Positions 14,101 through 29,511 of a DNA stretch of 64,000 nt are shown here, piece by piece. The position numbers were made by a program, and so were the translations under genes. Origin of the DNA: Bombus terrestris (taxonomy: Eukaryota > Arthropoda > Insecta > Hymenoptera > Apidae). Position 1 is the first letter of the stretch; every line of letters begins with the position of its first letter. Below the pieces are notes generated by a model. The model was not told the origin of the DNA. It ran no database searches and worked only from the letters and a program-made list of their open reading frames with translations. The stretch is from contig NC_063269.1 of assembly GCF_910591885.1 (NCBI RefSeq), forward strand, positions 6,076,001-6,140,000, read 5' to 3'.

Positions 14101-17100
14101 CCAGAAACGACGTAACAAATTGTCCGAGCAAACATAGACCACGACAACGAAATATCGCGGTTGTTCGTGACATCGAATCCCGGTTGTTAAGAACGACTCC
14201 CATCGGGGGTCGGCTCTCCCACAAGCACTGCCAGCGAGGGTTCGAATCTCGAACCGTGTGCTCTCTCTTTCCTTGGTGATATTCTCGCTATTTTATCCCC
14301 GTGTACGCGCACTACGGATCGTTCGGCGCGTTTGATAAGAGCTAGATAAACCTGCTGTTTCGAACGCCGGCAGGTATCGAAGATATACCTCCATCCGTCG
14401 CCTAGATTTTTCTTTCTCAACCGGAAAGGCGGAGATCTGTACTCTCGAGCTAAAAGAATCCATTGAAGTATCATCGAGAACAGAAGAAACGACACGCGAA
14501 GATACACACGCGAACTGGAATAAAGGCAGAACGCAAACGGATACGTTTCCTCGAGCGATCGAGAGGAGATCGGTTTATCGTTTTTCGTTCTCAGGCGTTG
14601 CTGTCAGCCTCGGTGAGAATCAGAAAATCTAGAGACGATGGATGCTGCAGCCTGCTGCTATCGATTGGCGCACCTTGCTTGCCGTCTTACTCGCTCTAGG
14701 AGTAACGAACAAAAGAAAGAACGCGGAACGCACGTGCTGCGTCGCTCCGCGCTAGTCGCGTGGCCGGAGATGTTCGTTCTCCTGCTTGGAACTTCTCCAA
14801 AATCCATTTGACCGAACGAAGAACGCGTTTCGAAGGCTTTCTCGTCTTACGGCGTTCGAAGATCCATATTTATCGCGGATCTCGCGCGGATTTCTTGAAT
14901 CGACATCGTCTTCGTCGTATCTCGCTTGCAAGGCGAGATCGAAACGCACAGCGGATCCGTACGATCGCGGAATTTCGGGGCTTTTCTTTGTGATACATTT
15001 CTTCTGTGATGCTTCTATTTTTGGAGAAACGAGCGGCTATTATTGCGTTCTTCTCCGAGCTCGTTTTCGTCTCATGTTCCAGTGATTTGTAGATGTCGGA
15101 TCATATCAATTTTCGAAAGGTTCGGACAAGTTTCGTGACCCGAATCGTCGAGAGGTCGGTGTACCAATCGAAACGAAACGAGTCGCGTCGAAACGATCTC
15201 GTTCTCTTTAAACACCAATCGAGGCGAAACCAAGATTCTATCCATAGACTTAGCGATCTACGTAGATTATTATCGAATCGTTATCGGCCTCCCTTTGACC
15301 AGCGTTTGGTCGAGGATCTACGGTCTAATTGAAATTATCTTCTAGCCTTAATCTACTGTCTTCTGATGGCGAATTCTAAATCGATGTCGTAGCGAATTAA
15401 TTCTGGTTAGAACCAGAGAGAAGAACCGCTGGACTCGACGTGCTCCCGAGACGTATCGCTGGGAGATAATTATGAATGACGTCGGACACGACGAGTCCGG
15501 CGTGTTCTTCCAATCGAAATCAACTAGATCTCTTCGAGAACCCGTAGATCGACCTTAGGATTACTTCTCTTTCAGTCGAGCGGCCTTTTTTTCCACTCAC
15601 CCTTCTACCTCTTTCTTGCTCTCGCAGAGTAGTAGATGTTCGTTAGTAGTTTCACCCTGTGAGAACGACTCTGCGAGTCGTTTATCAGCGACGCTTTCGA
15701 GAGTGTCGCGGCCGAGACGAATCGTGGCTCGAGATCGTGAGAAATCTTTTATATTCGCTGCTCGATTGTTTATTGGAAAATGTCTCGCCAGTTTTACTAT
15801 TACATTGAAAATTTCCATTTAAATGGAGTATTTCTACGCGAAGAATAAGGGTTAAGCGTATCTCGATATCAGGAATTGGAAACGTATCGACTGCAAGAAG
15901 ACGGAGGCGTTACGCGCACTCGTAAATCAGCCCGCACATAGCGAAAGGCGACGTTAACGAGGGAAAATGAGAAGTGATAAATGATCCTGTCGGCTGGCAG
16001 ATCGAGGACGAGACCCCATCGAAACCCCATTAAGTGTCGTTCCACCTTTTATATGTACAGCTTCGTGCTGCTCCACGAACGCCATTTTTCAACGGTCCAC
16101 CATCCTCTATTTTCTTCTGTCGCGTATTAATCGTCCGCTAATTCTTCAGACATCCCCCGTTGACCTTCCAAACGTCGCGCCTTTAACGGTGAAATTTATT
16201 TAAAGCCCTTCCACGGACCACGGCCACTTTGAAATTGAAACGCGCCAAATCTCCCCGCGTCTAATTTTAATCAGTTCACTGATTCTCAGCGGACCAGAGA
16301 AGCTCTTCGGGGTTTTATTAAACGTCCTCTGCCCCTTCTCTGTCTTTCCCACGAGCTTCCATTTTTCAGCGGTCGACCGAGTTCCCATCGACCTATTACG
16401 CGATAATCGTTCATTAACTCGTAAATTAGCCTCTGATCTTCCATCGCCAGCTTCGGCCAGCCTCAGAAACTGCTCTGAAATTACTTGGAAATAGAATTTC
16501 GATTCTATTTGATCGATTATACCCTCGTGTATTTTTATTTACGAGTTCTGTCGACGTCTGACAGTTTCCAGTGGTTTCGCGTCGTTGGGTTTCTTTTAGT
16601 ATCTACCTTTTATTACGTGCTCCAATACGACGACTGTATCGAACGGTTTACTCCACGTCGACTTTAACAACCGCAATAACGGACGATGATCGAGCATAAT
16701 AGACGCGTCTGCGACGTGTCAGACCGCTCACGAATGATCTTTATGAGGCGAACGTAACGCTGGCTGCGTGAACCGCGCGGTGTCAGTTGGCGAACGTGTT
16801 CCCCGACAGCTTTAAATCAATGATAAGATTCATATGCACGAAGGAACACGGGTCGTCGCGACGTGCGCCGTCACCGGTACAACAAATGTGTTCCTGCCAT
16901 ATTATATACGCAGGTCTCTTCGTTCGCCCAGTCTGTTTGAAATTGCCGAAATGTACGGAACAAGCGACGATATATTTCCCTGGAAGTCCGTTTACGTGCC
17001 TTGGGAGAGGATTTCGCGTGCCATTCAGGATCGGATTTCTTTTTCGTGTACGTCTAAATAGATTGGTTCGAACAGTTACATCCAGACAGAGGTTTTCTTC

Positions 17101-20100
17101 GCGTAGCGGTTCTCCATTTCTCGCTAATGATTTTGGCACAGCGTATCGGGAAACTAAATTTCTGTGATTACAATCTTTGTGAAAAGAATTTTAGTCGAGT
17201 TCCGTCCTCTTCCGAAGGATCAGCGTTGCCATTGATTTTCGAACAATTGCATCAAAGATCGAAACTAGTAGAATCATCGAATGGAAGTATTCTATGTGTG
17301 CGTTTATTGCAGGAGTCTCGATTCGCGTTACGATCTCGAGCTACGTATCTCGTCGACGATGCCGAAAATCCCATTTTTCGATCAAGTACAAGTCGACAGT
17401 GATCCAGGAGTTGAATCGTCGTCTTCCACCGACGAAACATCTATCGTCCCCGCCTAGAGTCGAGCCTCGCCGCTCGTCAGCCCTATCCTACGTCTTCCAT
17501 TTTTAGATTAAAAAGAACTCGACTGGAAGCCGCGCATCGAATCCTGCCCGAGCTCGTGCCCGCCTTATTCTCGTCCGATCGCACAAATTAATCACGCCCC
17601 GCGACTCTGAGACCCCTCTAACTACGCCAACTCTGTCCGGATTCCATGAAATTCCACGAGACGACGCTAAAGCATTCCGCGGTGGAAACCAGCGGAAGAG
17701 ATTCGCGGCGAAACGAAGCCGTGCGCCTCATCGAGCAGCAAGACAAATTTCGCGGAACATCTCTCGTTGATCGCACGTGCTTCGTTCTCGGTTTCCAATC
17801 CGCTATTCTTTTTTTTCCCTTTATCCAGTTCCTCGTGGGATTGGATAAAGTTATCGATCAAGCCGTACACGTGGAAATCGAATCGATATCGCGCGAACGG
17901 AGACGAACGAAGCTCGTTCTCCGATGGCTTTCGTTTCCTTGACCTTGTCCAAGTTCCGTCGAGTATCGGGGAACTCGACCACGGCTGTTCGTAGTCGAAG
18001 CGCCACTGCCACGCTCGAGGATCGATCGATCGATCGACGATTCGTCGAGCGTGTCACCTTTCGACTTGTACGATTTTCGCGCGTGATATTCGTTCGATCG
18101 TCGACACACGAGCACCCGGTGTGCCGCGTCCGCTTCTCAATTTCGTCGAAGCCAGACATTCGCGTCCTAGGGATCTAGAGATGGATCCTTTGGGTGACAG
18201 CAGGTTCACGAATACCAAAGGCGCGAGCTTTCGGCCCTAAAAGTAGCTTTAAGGACCCACCTTCTTTTCGTAGATAGGTTCAACGAGACAGAAATCGCAA
18301 GGAACATTCGAAATTATACTAGCAATTACACGGAGTGTATATAGGAAGTGCGAATCGATTATTCGATCGCTCGAGGATCGACTTTTGCTTTCGTCGTCGG
18401 TTGAGAACCATCGCAACCTTATATTTCGGTATTCCGGTTTGCTTGCGTTACGATCGCTATTTTCCAAAGACCGTACAGTTAGCAAGTATCTCGTTTCGTT
18501 TGTATCGGTCCACGCAATTGTCTTCAATTTCAGCCGTTCGATTTTTTCTTTGCCTTCTTAAACAGTCAATTTGCCTTTAGAAAGTTACATGAACCGAAGC
18601 TAATACCCTGAAACGAAGAACGATTCTCATTAGGGGATTAAGAATCGGAAGAATAATCTATCCTACTTAGGGAAACAAAAGAAGGATCTCGCGTCGCTTT
18701 ATCTTAATTTAAAAACTTTCGACCGTAATCTATCGGGATAGGTTTGATGATCGCGTCATTGGCCCGCGAAATTGTCATCGAAAGCGGCTCAAACGCTCGT
18801 TTTAATCGTGATTCACGCTCGGGGTCGTCTAAATATTCCTAGGCGAGATTTATTACTGCGAGCGAAGCAGTGACGTTCCGATTAATCGATTCGTATTAGC
18901 GATAAATCCGTGTCGCGCGATCGTGCTTCGTGAATTCTGCGCGAGATTTACCATCCCCCAAAACGATTTTATTTGACCTGGTGACGCAAGCTGACCTGCA
19001 ATACCGATCTCGATATCTCTAAAGTCCCGCAAATCGCGCGACCAATCCTCGGTTCGCGGTCATTCCACTACGATTAAGGGTTGTCGTGCATTTTCCTAAC
19101 TAACGATCATTTGCGGAATAATTCTTAATTGTTTGATATCGTTCCCTTCTGGTACTATCGTCGAAGATTATTCAGCGAATCGTAGAGGAAATGTTAGCTC
19201 CAGATTGTCTGGCATACAAGGTGTGTTTAAATTAGGAAGATAATATTTTCAAATCGATTGACAAACGAAATTTCGAAATTTTGATGATGCTTTTCACTGT
19301 CGCACTTCGCGAAGATCGAATCGTTTCTTGTACGGTATCGTCGAGTAGGTTACTGGCCCAGCAGATTGTGTTACAAAGTAAGCTTTGAGCAACGTTGACA
19401 GTATAGAAACCGTCCTTGTCGCAATCAAAAAAAAGGAAAAAAAGAAAAAAAGTATTTGTAAGTTCGACTCGTTATCGCTTCCTTAGCGTTCATTTCCACC
19501 CTCGTCTGGTGAATTGCTCAAATTATACGCGTACAATTTTACGGTGCATAAGGGACCTCGTTTGTCCACTAACATAATAACTATAGTAACTATCGACTAG
19601 AATTATTCGGTTAATAGAAACTTTGCTCCCATACACGAGACGGCTCGATATTCAAGAAGTATAGCAGGCGAACCTTCGCAAGCAACTTGTCCAAGGACTG
19701 TTGGACGCGTATTTAATATTTAACGTGTAAAATGAGATTTGTTGTTTGATTCGAAAGTAACGTCTTTCCGTTTTAAATACCACGTATGGTGTTGGATTTT
19801 CTTGAATTACTTTGACGGAGAACGATAAGGTTAGTCAGCCCTTAATCGAGCCGAGGATCAAGCGTTTTAGATAAGATAGCACGTTTTGCCACACATTCCA
19901 GCAATCTGTCAGCGTTCCGATTCTGCGACGCTCGTCTCTTCCGATAGATCGCGCTGTTTAGCGCGGCAGAAAGAAATCGAAGATCCTTTAACGAGGCGAT
20001 ACATCTGAAGGAAATAAAGAAACTGAGATTTTTTAATCGATCCGCGTCCTTTCGACCCCCGACTTTGCAGAGAAGCCGACGAGACTGTCCGATGTTTCTC

Positions 20101-23100
20101 TCCACCTTCTCCTTTGATCACATCTTCGTTCACTTCTCGCTGAAACAAATTTTACCATCGAAATCGAGAAAGTAACGTTTGAGAAACTGCGATTGGCGGG
20201 AGCGATCTCCGTCGTACGAAATCCCCAAAAAGACAAGGCAGGACAGATGCAAGGCATACGAAAGACAAACATCTATTTCCACTTCTGATCATATCTTAAA
20301 TTTTCAGCGACGTGTATCACGTCTCCACGCGCAGTCCGTTCGTCGTTTACGAAACTTTAACGAGCTTCCGCCAAACCACTGAGAACGACACGCGCGCTCG
20401 CCTGCACGGATCACATTCCCCTTACCCTTCGTTTCATCCACGAGATCATCACGAGTCTGTGTCGTGCCCTGCACGAACTCATCACGAACCAGTTTCGAAT
20501 TCTCCTCCGTCGAGACCGAACAAAAGATATCATGCCGCGTTCCCCGCGTTCTTTCTTTTGATGTGGATTCCGCGTGCAGGTGGGCCGCAGACGGATCACA
20601 TTCGAGACTCAGCATACCGCGACGATGCAGACATTCGACGAATCTCGCGGCTCCTGCACGGAACAGAAGTTCTGAACGCGTTCTCGAGCGGAAGATGGTC
20701 GAGAGTCGCGTCCCTACTTCCGCCGGCAACGAGACCGCGAGAAACGGGTTAAACGAGCGCTGTTGGATATTCATTACGAGTGTACAGTCATCCTTGCACG
20801 GTTATCGACTAGAAAATTGTACGGCAACGTGTGTCGCCTTGACCTTAGGGACATCCAGGTATACACGTACATGTCTCTTTCTGTGTACATACATATGTAC
20901 GTTTATTATGTATCTACGTATATACGTATATATATGTGTGTATATATATGTGTGTGCGCGTGCGTGTTGCGCGTGTGTGCGTGTGCTCGTTCATGTATAC
21001 ACATATCGTGTATTCGTTGGCGCCAAAGTGCAAGGGGTCGAGGGTTCGAAGTCGATTTTGAGCTTTTTTACCGGCCAGAAGATACCCTGCTGAGTTTTAC
21101 GCCTTGATCATTTGCCACGTACGTTGTCCGACAGCCATTCGATCTAACCCAGATACCAGAGGAACGCTCGTAAAACGTAATAGCTCTCTTCTCTTGCTGG
21201 ATGATCATGTTCGTTCTCGACTGGTGACGTTGGAATGAAGTTATTAACGAAAATTCCCGGGTAATGATTTTATATAGAAATCGCGAAACTACACGAAACG
21301 GCGAAATCACGCTAGTAATTTGGATTCGAAACGAGACAAATATCGAATGGTCGTTGGATGATGTAGAGATCTACACGAGATTTGGTGTTAGCTAGATTCG
21401 GTGTTACACAACCACCAGAAAATCAGATTTCCTGTTACACTTCTTCACAGACTAGACGCACACTCTGTCACTGTATAGCGGTGAACGTTTCTTAAGCTTG
21501 TTCAGAACCGTAGGTATCTCGTTAGTCACATTTATCAACATCCAAGGGTCTGGACGAGTAAGTTTTAGAAAACGTTTGAAAAGATCATCGATCTTACATG
21601 GTTAAACTCTGGACGCCTCTTTCCTCTTCTTTCTGCTCGTTCAACTTTGCGCGAAGCAGTCGAGTCCCGGTGAATTTTCGTCGAGCGAGAACTCCGAGAG
21701 TTTCCGGTTTAACGACTTCTGGCGAAAATCTTGGAGGACATTTCCCGAGGGGCCGGCATCGTTCAGAGCGTCGCGAGATTTGCTGGCAACTTGCGTCAAC
21801 TCGAGAACTCGACGCGATCTACTCGCAGCCGAGTCAAATTTTTCTTTCACCTTGCACGTGTGAATTTTTCCCCACCTTGCGTATTGTCGAGTTCGCCTTT
21901 TTTTCTTCTGGCGCACGGAACGGCTGCACTTGCGCGCGCGTCGTCGCGTGTTATAGTGCGTCGCGTGGCTGGTTCACAACGAGCGACGAGTGGCAAAAAC
22001 AATTAGCGATTCTCTGGCACGTTTCTTGCGTGTTTCCCCATCAGGCGAGAAAATGGACGGATTCTTCAGACTTGGGAAAGTTCCCTTCGTTCACTTCAAT
22101 TTGTTCCACGCGATGAAGAAATTAGCTTTAATGCTTTTTCTTCCCATTGAAATTTAAGTAGAATATCGTGAGCATCTTTTAAGATGTTTTACGTACTTCT
22201 TGTGGTTTAGGTATCGGATGAAGATGGCACAATGGTTTATCCGTGTGGCCTGGTCTTCCAATCGTCTTTCAATCGGCTTTGTACTACACCACCAACGTCG
22301 CCTTTGTCCTCGATTATTGACCTACGCGTTGCCTAATCTCCGTCTTTTGTCTAGACGTCAGCCTCACGCTTCATGACATTGTTCTATGTAAATCCAACGT
22401 TCTATCGTTCTAACGGTTCACTAGTTTTCTATGCAACTATTTTATCGATATTTTTTTGACGCTATTTTCGCTAAAAAAATTTCGTATAAACACTTTTCTC
22501 ATCTACATTGTTTGATCGACTCTGTTAATAGACTGTACGACTTCATTTTTGCGTCATTATTCATTAAGACTAGTCATTAAGATCTGTTGACTTCTTCTGT
22601 TTGTTTATTTATCTACTCAGTCTATTTATTTACATTTCCGATTTGTTTATCTTGTAATCTCCATGTACGTATCGAATAGCACTAATGAAAAATTCAAACA
22701 GTTGTCAAAAAGTTACCATCTTCAGTTTTACGGTCTTTGGTTTCCTGTCAAAAAATGTAGTCATGGCAGTTACACCGCCAAGAAGCAGCGTGTGCGTGAA
22801 TTGCCAAGTGTTCGATAAATCTCAAGCAGTCGCTAACCAGTGGATGCCAGCAATTAGAAACGTTTAGCTTCGCATAAACGTCACCATTTCCCTCGACATC
22901 GATTTATGAGCCGCGATGAACTTTCGTCCCCTCGACGAAAGTTGCGTCGATGTAATCTCCTCCGCGATACGCCCTCTCTTTCGCGTGAAATTTCTACGGT
23001 GAATCGTGGGTCGCAACAGCTGACGTTCCAACGAAATTTGCCTCGCTCCGCGAGCCAAATATATGGTTATGCCAGCTCGTTTCCTTCTCAGCTTTTCATT

Positions 23101-26100
23101 TCCAGTCGGTTGTAACTACGCCAGTCGAGAATCTTTTAATCTCATTCTCGAAAGATTGAAGATCCCCCAGCCGCCAGCAGCGAATACGTACTCCAGGAAA
23201 TAATAGATCTTCTTCTCTAGTTATTCCATTTCCGTGTACCGTAGCTTTCTCAGTTTCTTCCACAAATCAGACAAGAATCGATGCTAATTATTGTCGACGT
23301 AGACTAATTAATACAACGTGTTGCCAAGCGCAAACACCTCTATCCATTCGTACCAGTAATAAGCCGTGCCAGAGGAATCGCCCGATATAGATGACTGACG
23401 CCACGTGTTTCGATAGTTAAATCGTAGCCAGGCTCTTCCAAAATCGTTGCGAAGCTATTTTACATGGTGTCTTTATTCGAATCACGAAAATCTCTGCTCG
23501 CGCGCATGGAACTCGGTTGGGCCAGTTGACCTCTTCGTTGAAATTGCCGTTGCGTCAGAACGCGTATCTTCGTGTCGAGCTTATTACGACAAACGCCTCT
23601 AGCGAGGAATATCAACGAACGAGCTTCGCAGAAACAACGACGAAAGCCGGGGAGACGTTGCCGAACGAAACGCTCGTGAAACTATCGACCGTGAGACCCT
23701 ATGGTCGTCCAGTGGCGCGTATTATCAGTTTCATTATCACGCGTTGCTCGATGGAAATATCAGTAAAGGAAAGAGGAAAAAAAAAGGGAAAAGAAAGAAT
23801 AATCATAGCCGAGCGCGCGCGCGACGACGTTGCGCCGAATTAATTGCCCCAATAATGCGTATTATAATATAACACGAGTTGCTTTCATGAATAATGCATA
23901 GCCGAAGGAACACCGGGAGCCTGTAGTGGAGCATCCACTTCAGATCAGCCAGGCAAGAGAAAATTGAATCTTAAGTGTCCGTCTGAAAAGCTCCGTCAAT
24001 TCACTTTTGCCGTCGGCCCAGTAACGAGCACCATCTTTTCGACACTCCTCGAGTATCCACCTATCGTGTCCGTCCTCTTCAAAGACATTCAATCTCACCC
24101 TCCTGCCCTTTGTTAACATAATTAATACGGTGAAATTTTCGATTCCGATTGCTACCGACCCGTGGAATCGAGCGGCCCAAACGTCGTGTGGTGCAAACGA
24201 TAATCGTTTCTTCCATTTTTCTTCCTTTTCTTCTTCTTCTTTTCTTTTTGCTTTTCCTTCCGAGGAGAAACAAGCAGTGGACATCACAAAGTTTAAAGAG
24301 AAGCACGAACTTTGGAGAAGCATCGAGTACCGTTTGATTTATCGAAGGGTAGGAAAGAGGCACTTTAAAAGATTAAGATTTAGAAGATTGAAGTGGAACA
24401 TCGTGGATGTTGTCGAACTTTTGAAGAAGCTCTTTTTGCGAGTGAAATCAAGCTCGTGGAAAAGTATCGGTTGCACCTACTCGGTATTCAGGCCACTCGA
24501 CTTCTATTTTGGGTGTTGATGTTGGTTACTGTCCCCTCCCCCCCAAGTTTTGCTCCATTTAATCGTTATTGGAAATTGATTGGTCCGTTATATATGACAC
24601 ACACTATATATACCATATAGCTGGTTCGATTAAATATATTGTATATAATGTACGTGGATCATGTTACTTGTGTATATTTTATTAAGTCGTTCAAGGGTAC
24701 GAAGCGAGAATTATCGCGCGGACGAGTTCGTCACGGAGGAAGGCCGATCCAATTCACCAACAATTTCCTACAGACATCTCACGTGTAAAATCAACCGTAT
24801 TAATATCATTTATATATCAAGAAGAAACAAACATTCCTATACTACGAAGGATCTCTCTAGTCGTAATCTCGTAATAAGTTGCTGATTTACTCGTAACAAA
24901 TAAATTATTTAACCCGTTGCAAAGAGGAGATAAATGAATCACGTTTACCGGGATGTCTGTAGAGAAAGGGTAATTGGTGAAAACCACACTGTCTTTATCA
25001 ACTCCCCGGTCGGTTCTTCGCGTAATTAAACAAACTAGTTTAACAAGCCGCGAACAATGGCCTTACAATGATAAATCATCGGCACTGTTCTCTTCTCGCC
25101 GAAGAAACGAGTGTCAGACTGAAATTCGAAACCTCCTCGCGGGCACCGCGTTACATTAATCACTCTGACTGTTTCGGCCTGTTCGAGCTTTAGAGCCGCT
25201 TCGCGACGAGAAGAAAATTAATCAGAAATTAGTCGGCACAGCCTGTCAGTGCGCGTCGATTACGGCCACTGGGTACAATGATTAATCGAACGTTGTATAT
25301 CGAGTGGATTCCGCGAAAGGTCCAGCAGCTGCCTTCGTAATTATTTTCAATCGGTTGCTGGCTCGTAATTATCAAGAGGCGCGCGTGCGTCCTCCCTCCT
25401 CCTGCATCCTCTCTAGTTCGCATTGATGTCAGTCCCAACGTTGTTAAATTAATTATCGTTCAACAGGTAAGTCGCCCGATAGATAACGGGCTGTAAACGT
25501 CGCGACGAGACAGGCTGTCGTTTATCAATTTTTACCACCGCCATTGACATCGCGCTCTTAATTGCTCACTACAGATGAAATTATTCCAAACTAACATACA
25601 CAGCGTTTCGCTACGTATTAACGCGTCATAAACGGATGATTGTTGAAAATGAGAATCGCTGTGACACGATTGCGATTACGTAGCATAGAAAGGAATATTT
25701 CTTGTTCGATTTGAAATCAGAAGGCAGTCTAATTTGGTCATTGGCAATACGATAACATTTGGCGAAACGTTGATACTAAAGAAATTCTTCCCCTTCTATG
25801 TCTAATCTGATCATCCCTTTTCGTAATCGTTGAAAAATAACACGCGGTACAATGTAAATATGTCTGTACATTTTGTAACATATACACACTGTCGGCACCT
25901 GTGTTGTGTGGTTCGTCCCGTAGAAACATTCGTCCGTTTAAGGTAAGACCCAAAAAGAAAAAGAACATCAGTTCTGTTACTTGTCTGTCTACTTTTTTTG
26001 ATCGCTCCCCGATATAAAAGCCTGCTAGTTGAAGATTAGTAATATTTTTTGGGAAATGTTGTTTCATTGATCGAACTACTATTTCTTCTCGTTCTCTTGG

Positions 26101-29100
26101 CACTTCTCCTCTTCCACACCTTTGCGCTACTCGCATACGTTACGTACTACGCCTCTCTGTTTCTTGGATTGTTTGAATGCGAACCTCTTCACGATTTTTC
26201 AGACACGATTTCGTGCTCGACGGATTGTTCAAGCGTACCCAATTACCCCCCCCCCCCCCCGCGAACCAAACTTTTATTTTCTTTTAACGAGAATCGCTGG
26301 CGAAGAGAAGAGGCGAAAGAAAAATCGGTTGTGAAATACGCCCCTTCTCTTTCGGTTGACGTTCGCCGGCGAGTGTGGCGACCGAACAATTAGCGAGCAC
26401 TCGAAGAATGCGACGTTTCGCGAGAACTGCATGGAAACCAATGGAGAATGTTGTTTCTTGTACGCCACAATGGCCCATCTCGTCCCTCGATCGACTCGAA
26501 CAACCATAGTTTTACGTTTTCCGTTCGATGGCGAGTCAACCACTTCTAACGATTCTATTTTCTTTCAGTGAAAACTCGTTATCGAGTCTTTGTAAGATAC
26601 TTTACTCCGACGATCGAGCTATTCGGTAATCGTTCGAAGACGACCGATTACCGAAAACACTTTGCACTTTCTGTTACCTTTCGTTTGTCGAACGCATTAT
26701 TTTCAAAATATTCCGTGCCATGAATCGCGAATATAGAACAACCGATCTGATAACGCGATTCGATCGTGAACTTCGCAGATACCTTTTAAGTACTTGGAAC
26801 AATATATCGGTGACTTTTTCCGCGATTTGAAATTCGAATTGCTTTGAATAACTTGTTTATACCGCGACGCGGCGCTTCGTCGATTTCCCCAGCCGCGACC
26901 GGAAACGCGTCCATTAACGGGATGTCGCGGTCCGTAAATCCGGCTCGACCCAGGCAATACGAACGCGTTGGAACGTCCGTCGATCCGGGTCGGGTCCGCA
27001 GCTGGCCGCGACGTGGACTAATTAAATTTAATTAAAGTCGACGATTAAGTCCGACTCGCTGGTTCCGCGTGCAACTTGCCCGACACCGTGGAATTAACGG
27101 CGGCGAATTAGTTTTCGCGAACCACCAGCGGGAACAGCATGATCGATGGTCGATCGTCGACCTAGGTAGGATCGTTTAGTCGGTTAGCCGATCGTAGATG
27201 AAGCTCGTAGCAATTGTAAGAGGAAACAACGAGACAGAACTCGCGTAGGCTTCGACGACAGAGAACACGACACACTGTCATAGCTGGGGGAAGTTCTTTC
27301 TATAGAGTTAGTTGAATCGATTCCGATTCACAGATGATCGTGCATCAGCAGACGATGCTCGGATAGAAGCCAACCCTTCCGCCCTTCGAGCTGGAACCTT
27401 CGAAATGGCGCGTGTTCTCCCTCTGAAAATTCGTCGGTTCTTTGGAAGTTAGATGGTATTAGGGTTGCAAAATATAATAGTGCTAGTCTCGGTAATCCAC
27501 TTAGTAAGAGCGTATGAGAGGATATAGAAAGTAGGATGTTGACTGAAGCCGCCGAACACGTTTTTAAAGTTGGTTCTGCCTCGTAAGGATGACAAAGCCG
27601 ATTCAGAATCGGGGAAAAGTACAACACGTCCGATCTAACGACGATCGTTTAAAGTGTCACGACTAGAGATAACCGTAGAGGTCCATGTAGAAAACAGACT
27701 CTTTAGGGTAGGTGAGCTTAGCGTGCAACAATGTAGTGTGTGCTTGTGGTGTGGATTTCAGCAGGCGTACAGTCAGTACATCCCAGCGACAAGGGCCCAA
27801 GTATCGGGTGCCCAAGGGGGGCAGACCGGGGCTGCGATGGACGGGACTTACCTCGTCGAGGCCTCGTTCTGAGCGGCCTGACTTTCTTAGCCAGTTCTAG
27901 TAAAGCACGCTAAACTACAGATCCCAGTAAATTCGAGGCAAAGAGAAACGAAATAGAGCAGAATACTAGAGCAGAGTAAATAACCAAAAACAAAACAAAA
28001 AAAAAGAGTAAAGAAAGATAGAAAAGAACAGACGAACAAACTGATCTCGAGAACGCATAATCGCAGATTAGAACAACGACGATACACGAGTAACGTTCGA
28101 ATCGGTTCAGAGGCCGAGCAGTCGAGAGCGTTTAGAGAAAGAAAGGTAACACGAGATTTGATACAGTTTGCAGACAGATTTCGAGTCGGTCGACACATAG
28201 AAATATAATATACTCGAATGAGATGATTTTCAGAGGACAAATTAAACGAGAATAGAGAAACGTTTTAACGTGATCGTTTAAGAGAAAGTAGACGAATGGA
28301 CATGGAAGAAACACCAGTCGAAAACAGAAAACAAATAGAAAAATATGAAATAATCAAATAATTGACACAAGACACACACAGTGATATTATAAAATACATA
28401 GATATAAATCAATCAAATTCTATTTCCTCATTTCCGTGCCCACCCGTTCATCGACGACCGACTACACCGTGCGATCCACGTGGAACATTGGACACCTACG
28501 ATGACCTCGCATCGTCCGCCCATCATCGTCATCGTCATCACGGGCGTCATCGTCTCCACTGGCCATCACCATGAAAATAATCGCCCCGTTGTCTCATCCT
28601 GCTCGCTACGAATCGGCATCTTTTTCTCTTCACATCCTCTGTGTTCATCCGCTCGTTCTCCACGATGGATAAAACGAATTTTTAACGAATACAAATATAT
28701 CACGTGCGTGAACGAAAAATCACCGATATAATATAACGAACGGAAAAATAAAATATATATATATATATGTGTGTGTGTGTATATATACATATACATACGT
28801 ACACACAAAAATGAACATCGAATAAACAATTCGTCCACGTGAAACCGTGCGAAATTCATAATGAATCCGATGGATCTCTCTCGCGCGCTCTCTCTCCTCT
28901 TTTTCCTCTCTTTCACGCTGGAATCTCATGGACGATAATAAATTGAAAAAAAATATGTACATAATGATAATGATAACGAAAAAAACATGCTAACGATCCG
29001 ACGATGGGAACGAATTGAAAAAAAAAAATATATCGTGATCGATGAATGGCATTAAAAAAAAAAAAAAAAAAAAAATCATTTGAAACAAAAAATAAAAATA

Positions 29101-29478
29101 AAACACATATCGCGGCGTTTTGGCGTTTTCAACGATGGCCGCTGAAAAATGTCGCACGTCCACTTTTAGAGCTTGTCTTATCAGCTCACGTCGAACGAGA
29201 GCAAGGATAGAGTGGTGCTCGTATATGAAGACCGTATACAAGTTCGGAAAAAGGTAAAGAAAACCGTGTTACCTGAAAACCGTTTTGGATACGATGATAA
29301 TCGATGTACATTACATACTATGTTATATCGTTTCGTTGCTTTTGTGCGCGCGCTCTACGATCCACGCGTCCCTCGCGGACAATACGTTTCTGCTTGTATA
29401 CATGGATGTAAAGTGGACATCTGTAAAAGAGAGAAAACGAATCATTCGCGGCGTATTAGGGGTTTGTGTGTTTTTTTA

Positions 29479-29511
<33 letters not shown>

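Larger units (their letters stand above)
12951..27761 (+). other. Shal intron of about 15 kb
   Basis: This lies between the read-through stop and the 27.76 kb terminal exon. I see no exon with family similarity. It contains TA/TG microsatellite sequence at 20881-20990, an ATCG tetranucleotide run near 18021-18037, an A/G-rich run at 19426-19450 and a 15-base C homopolymer at 26246-26260. Several open frames of 150-210 codons near 20.3-21.1 kb overlap the microsatellite or each other and have no protein features. Confidence 0.65.

Noticed and set aside
14236..14252. B-box-like GGGTTCGAATCTC
   Set aside because: The flanking five bases do not pair as a T stem and no A box lies at the right distance on either strand.
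20304..21107. Overlapping open frames up to 209 codons on both strands
   Set aside because: They overlap each other and run into a TA/TG microsatellite that supplies the Tyr/Val/Cys-rich part; no domain is visible.
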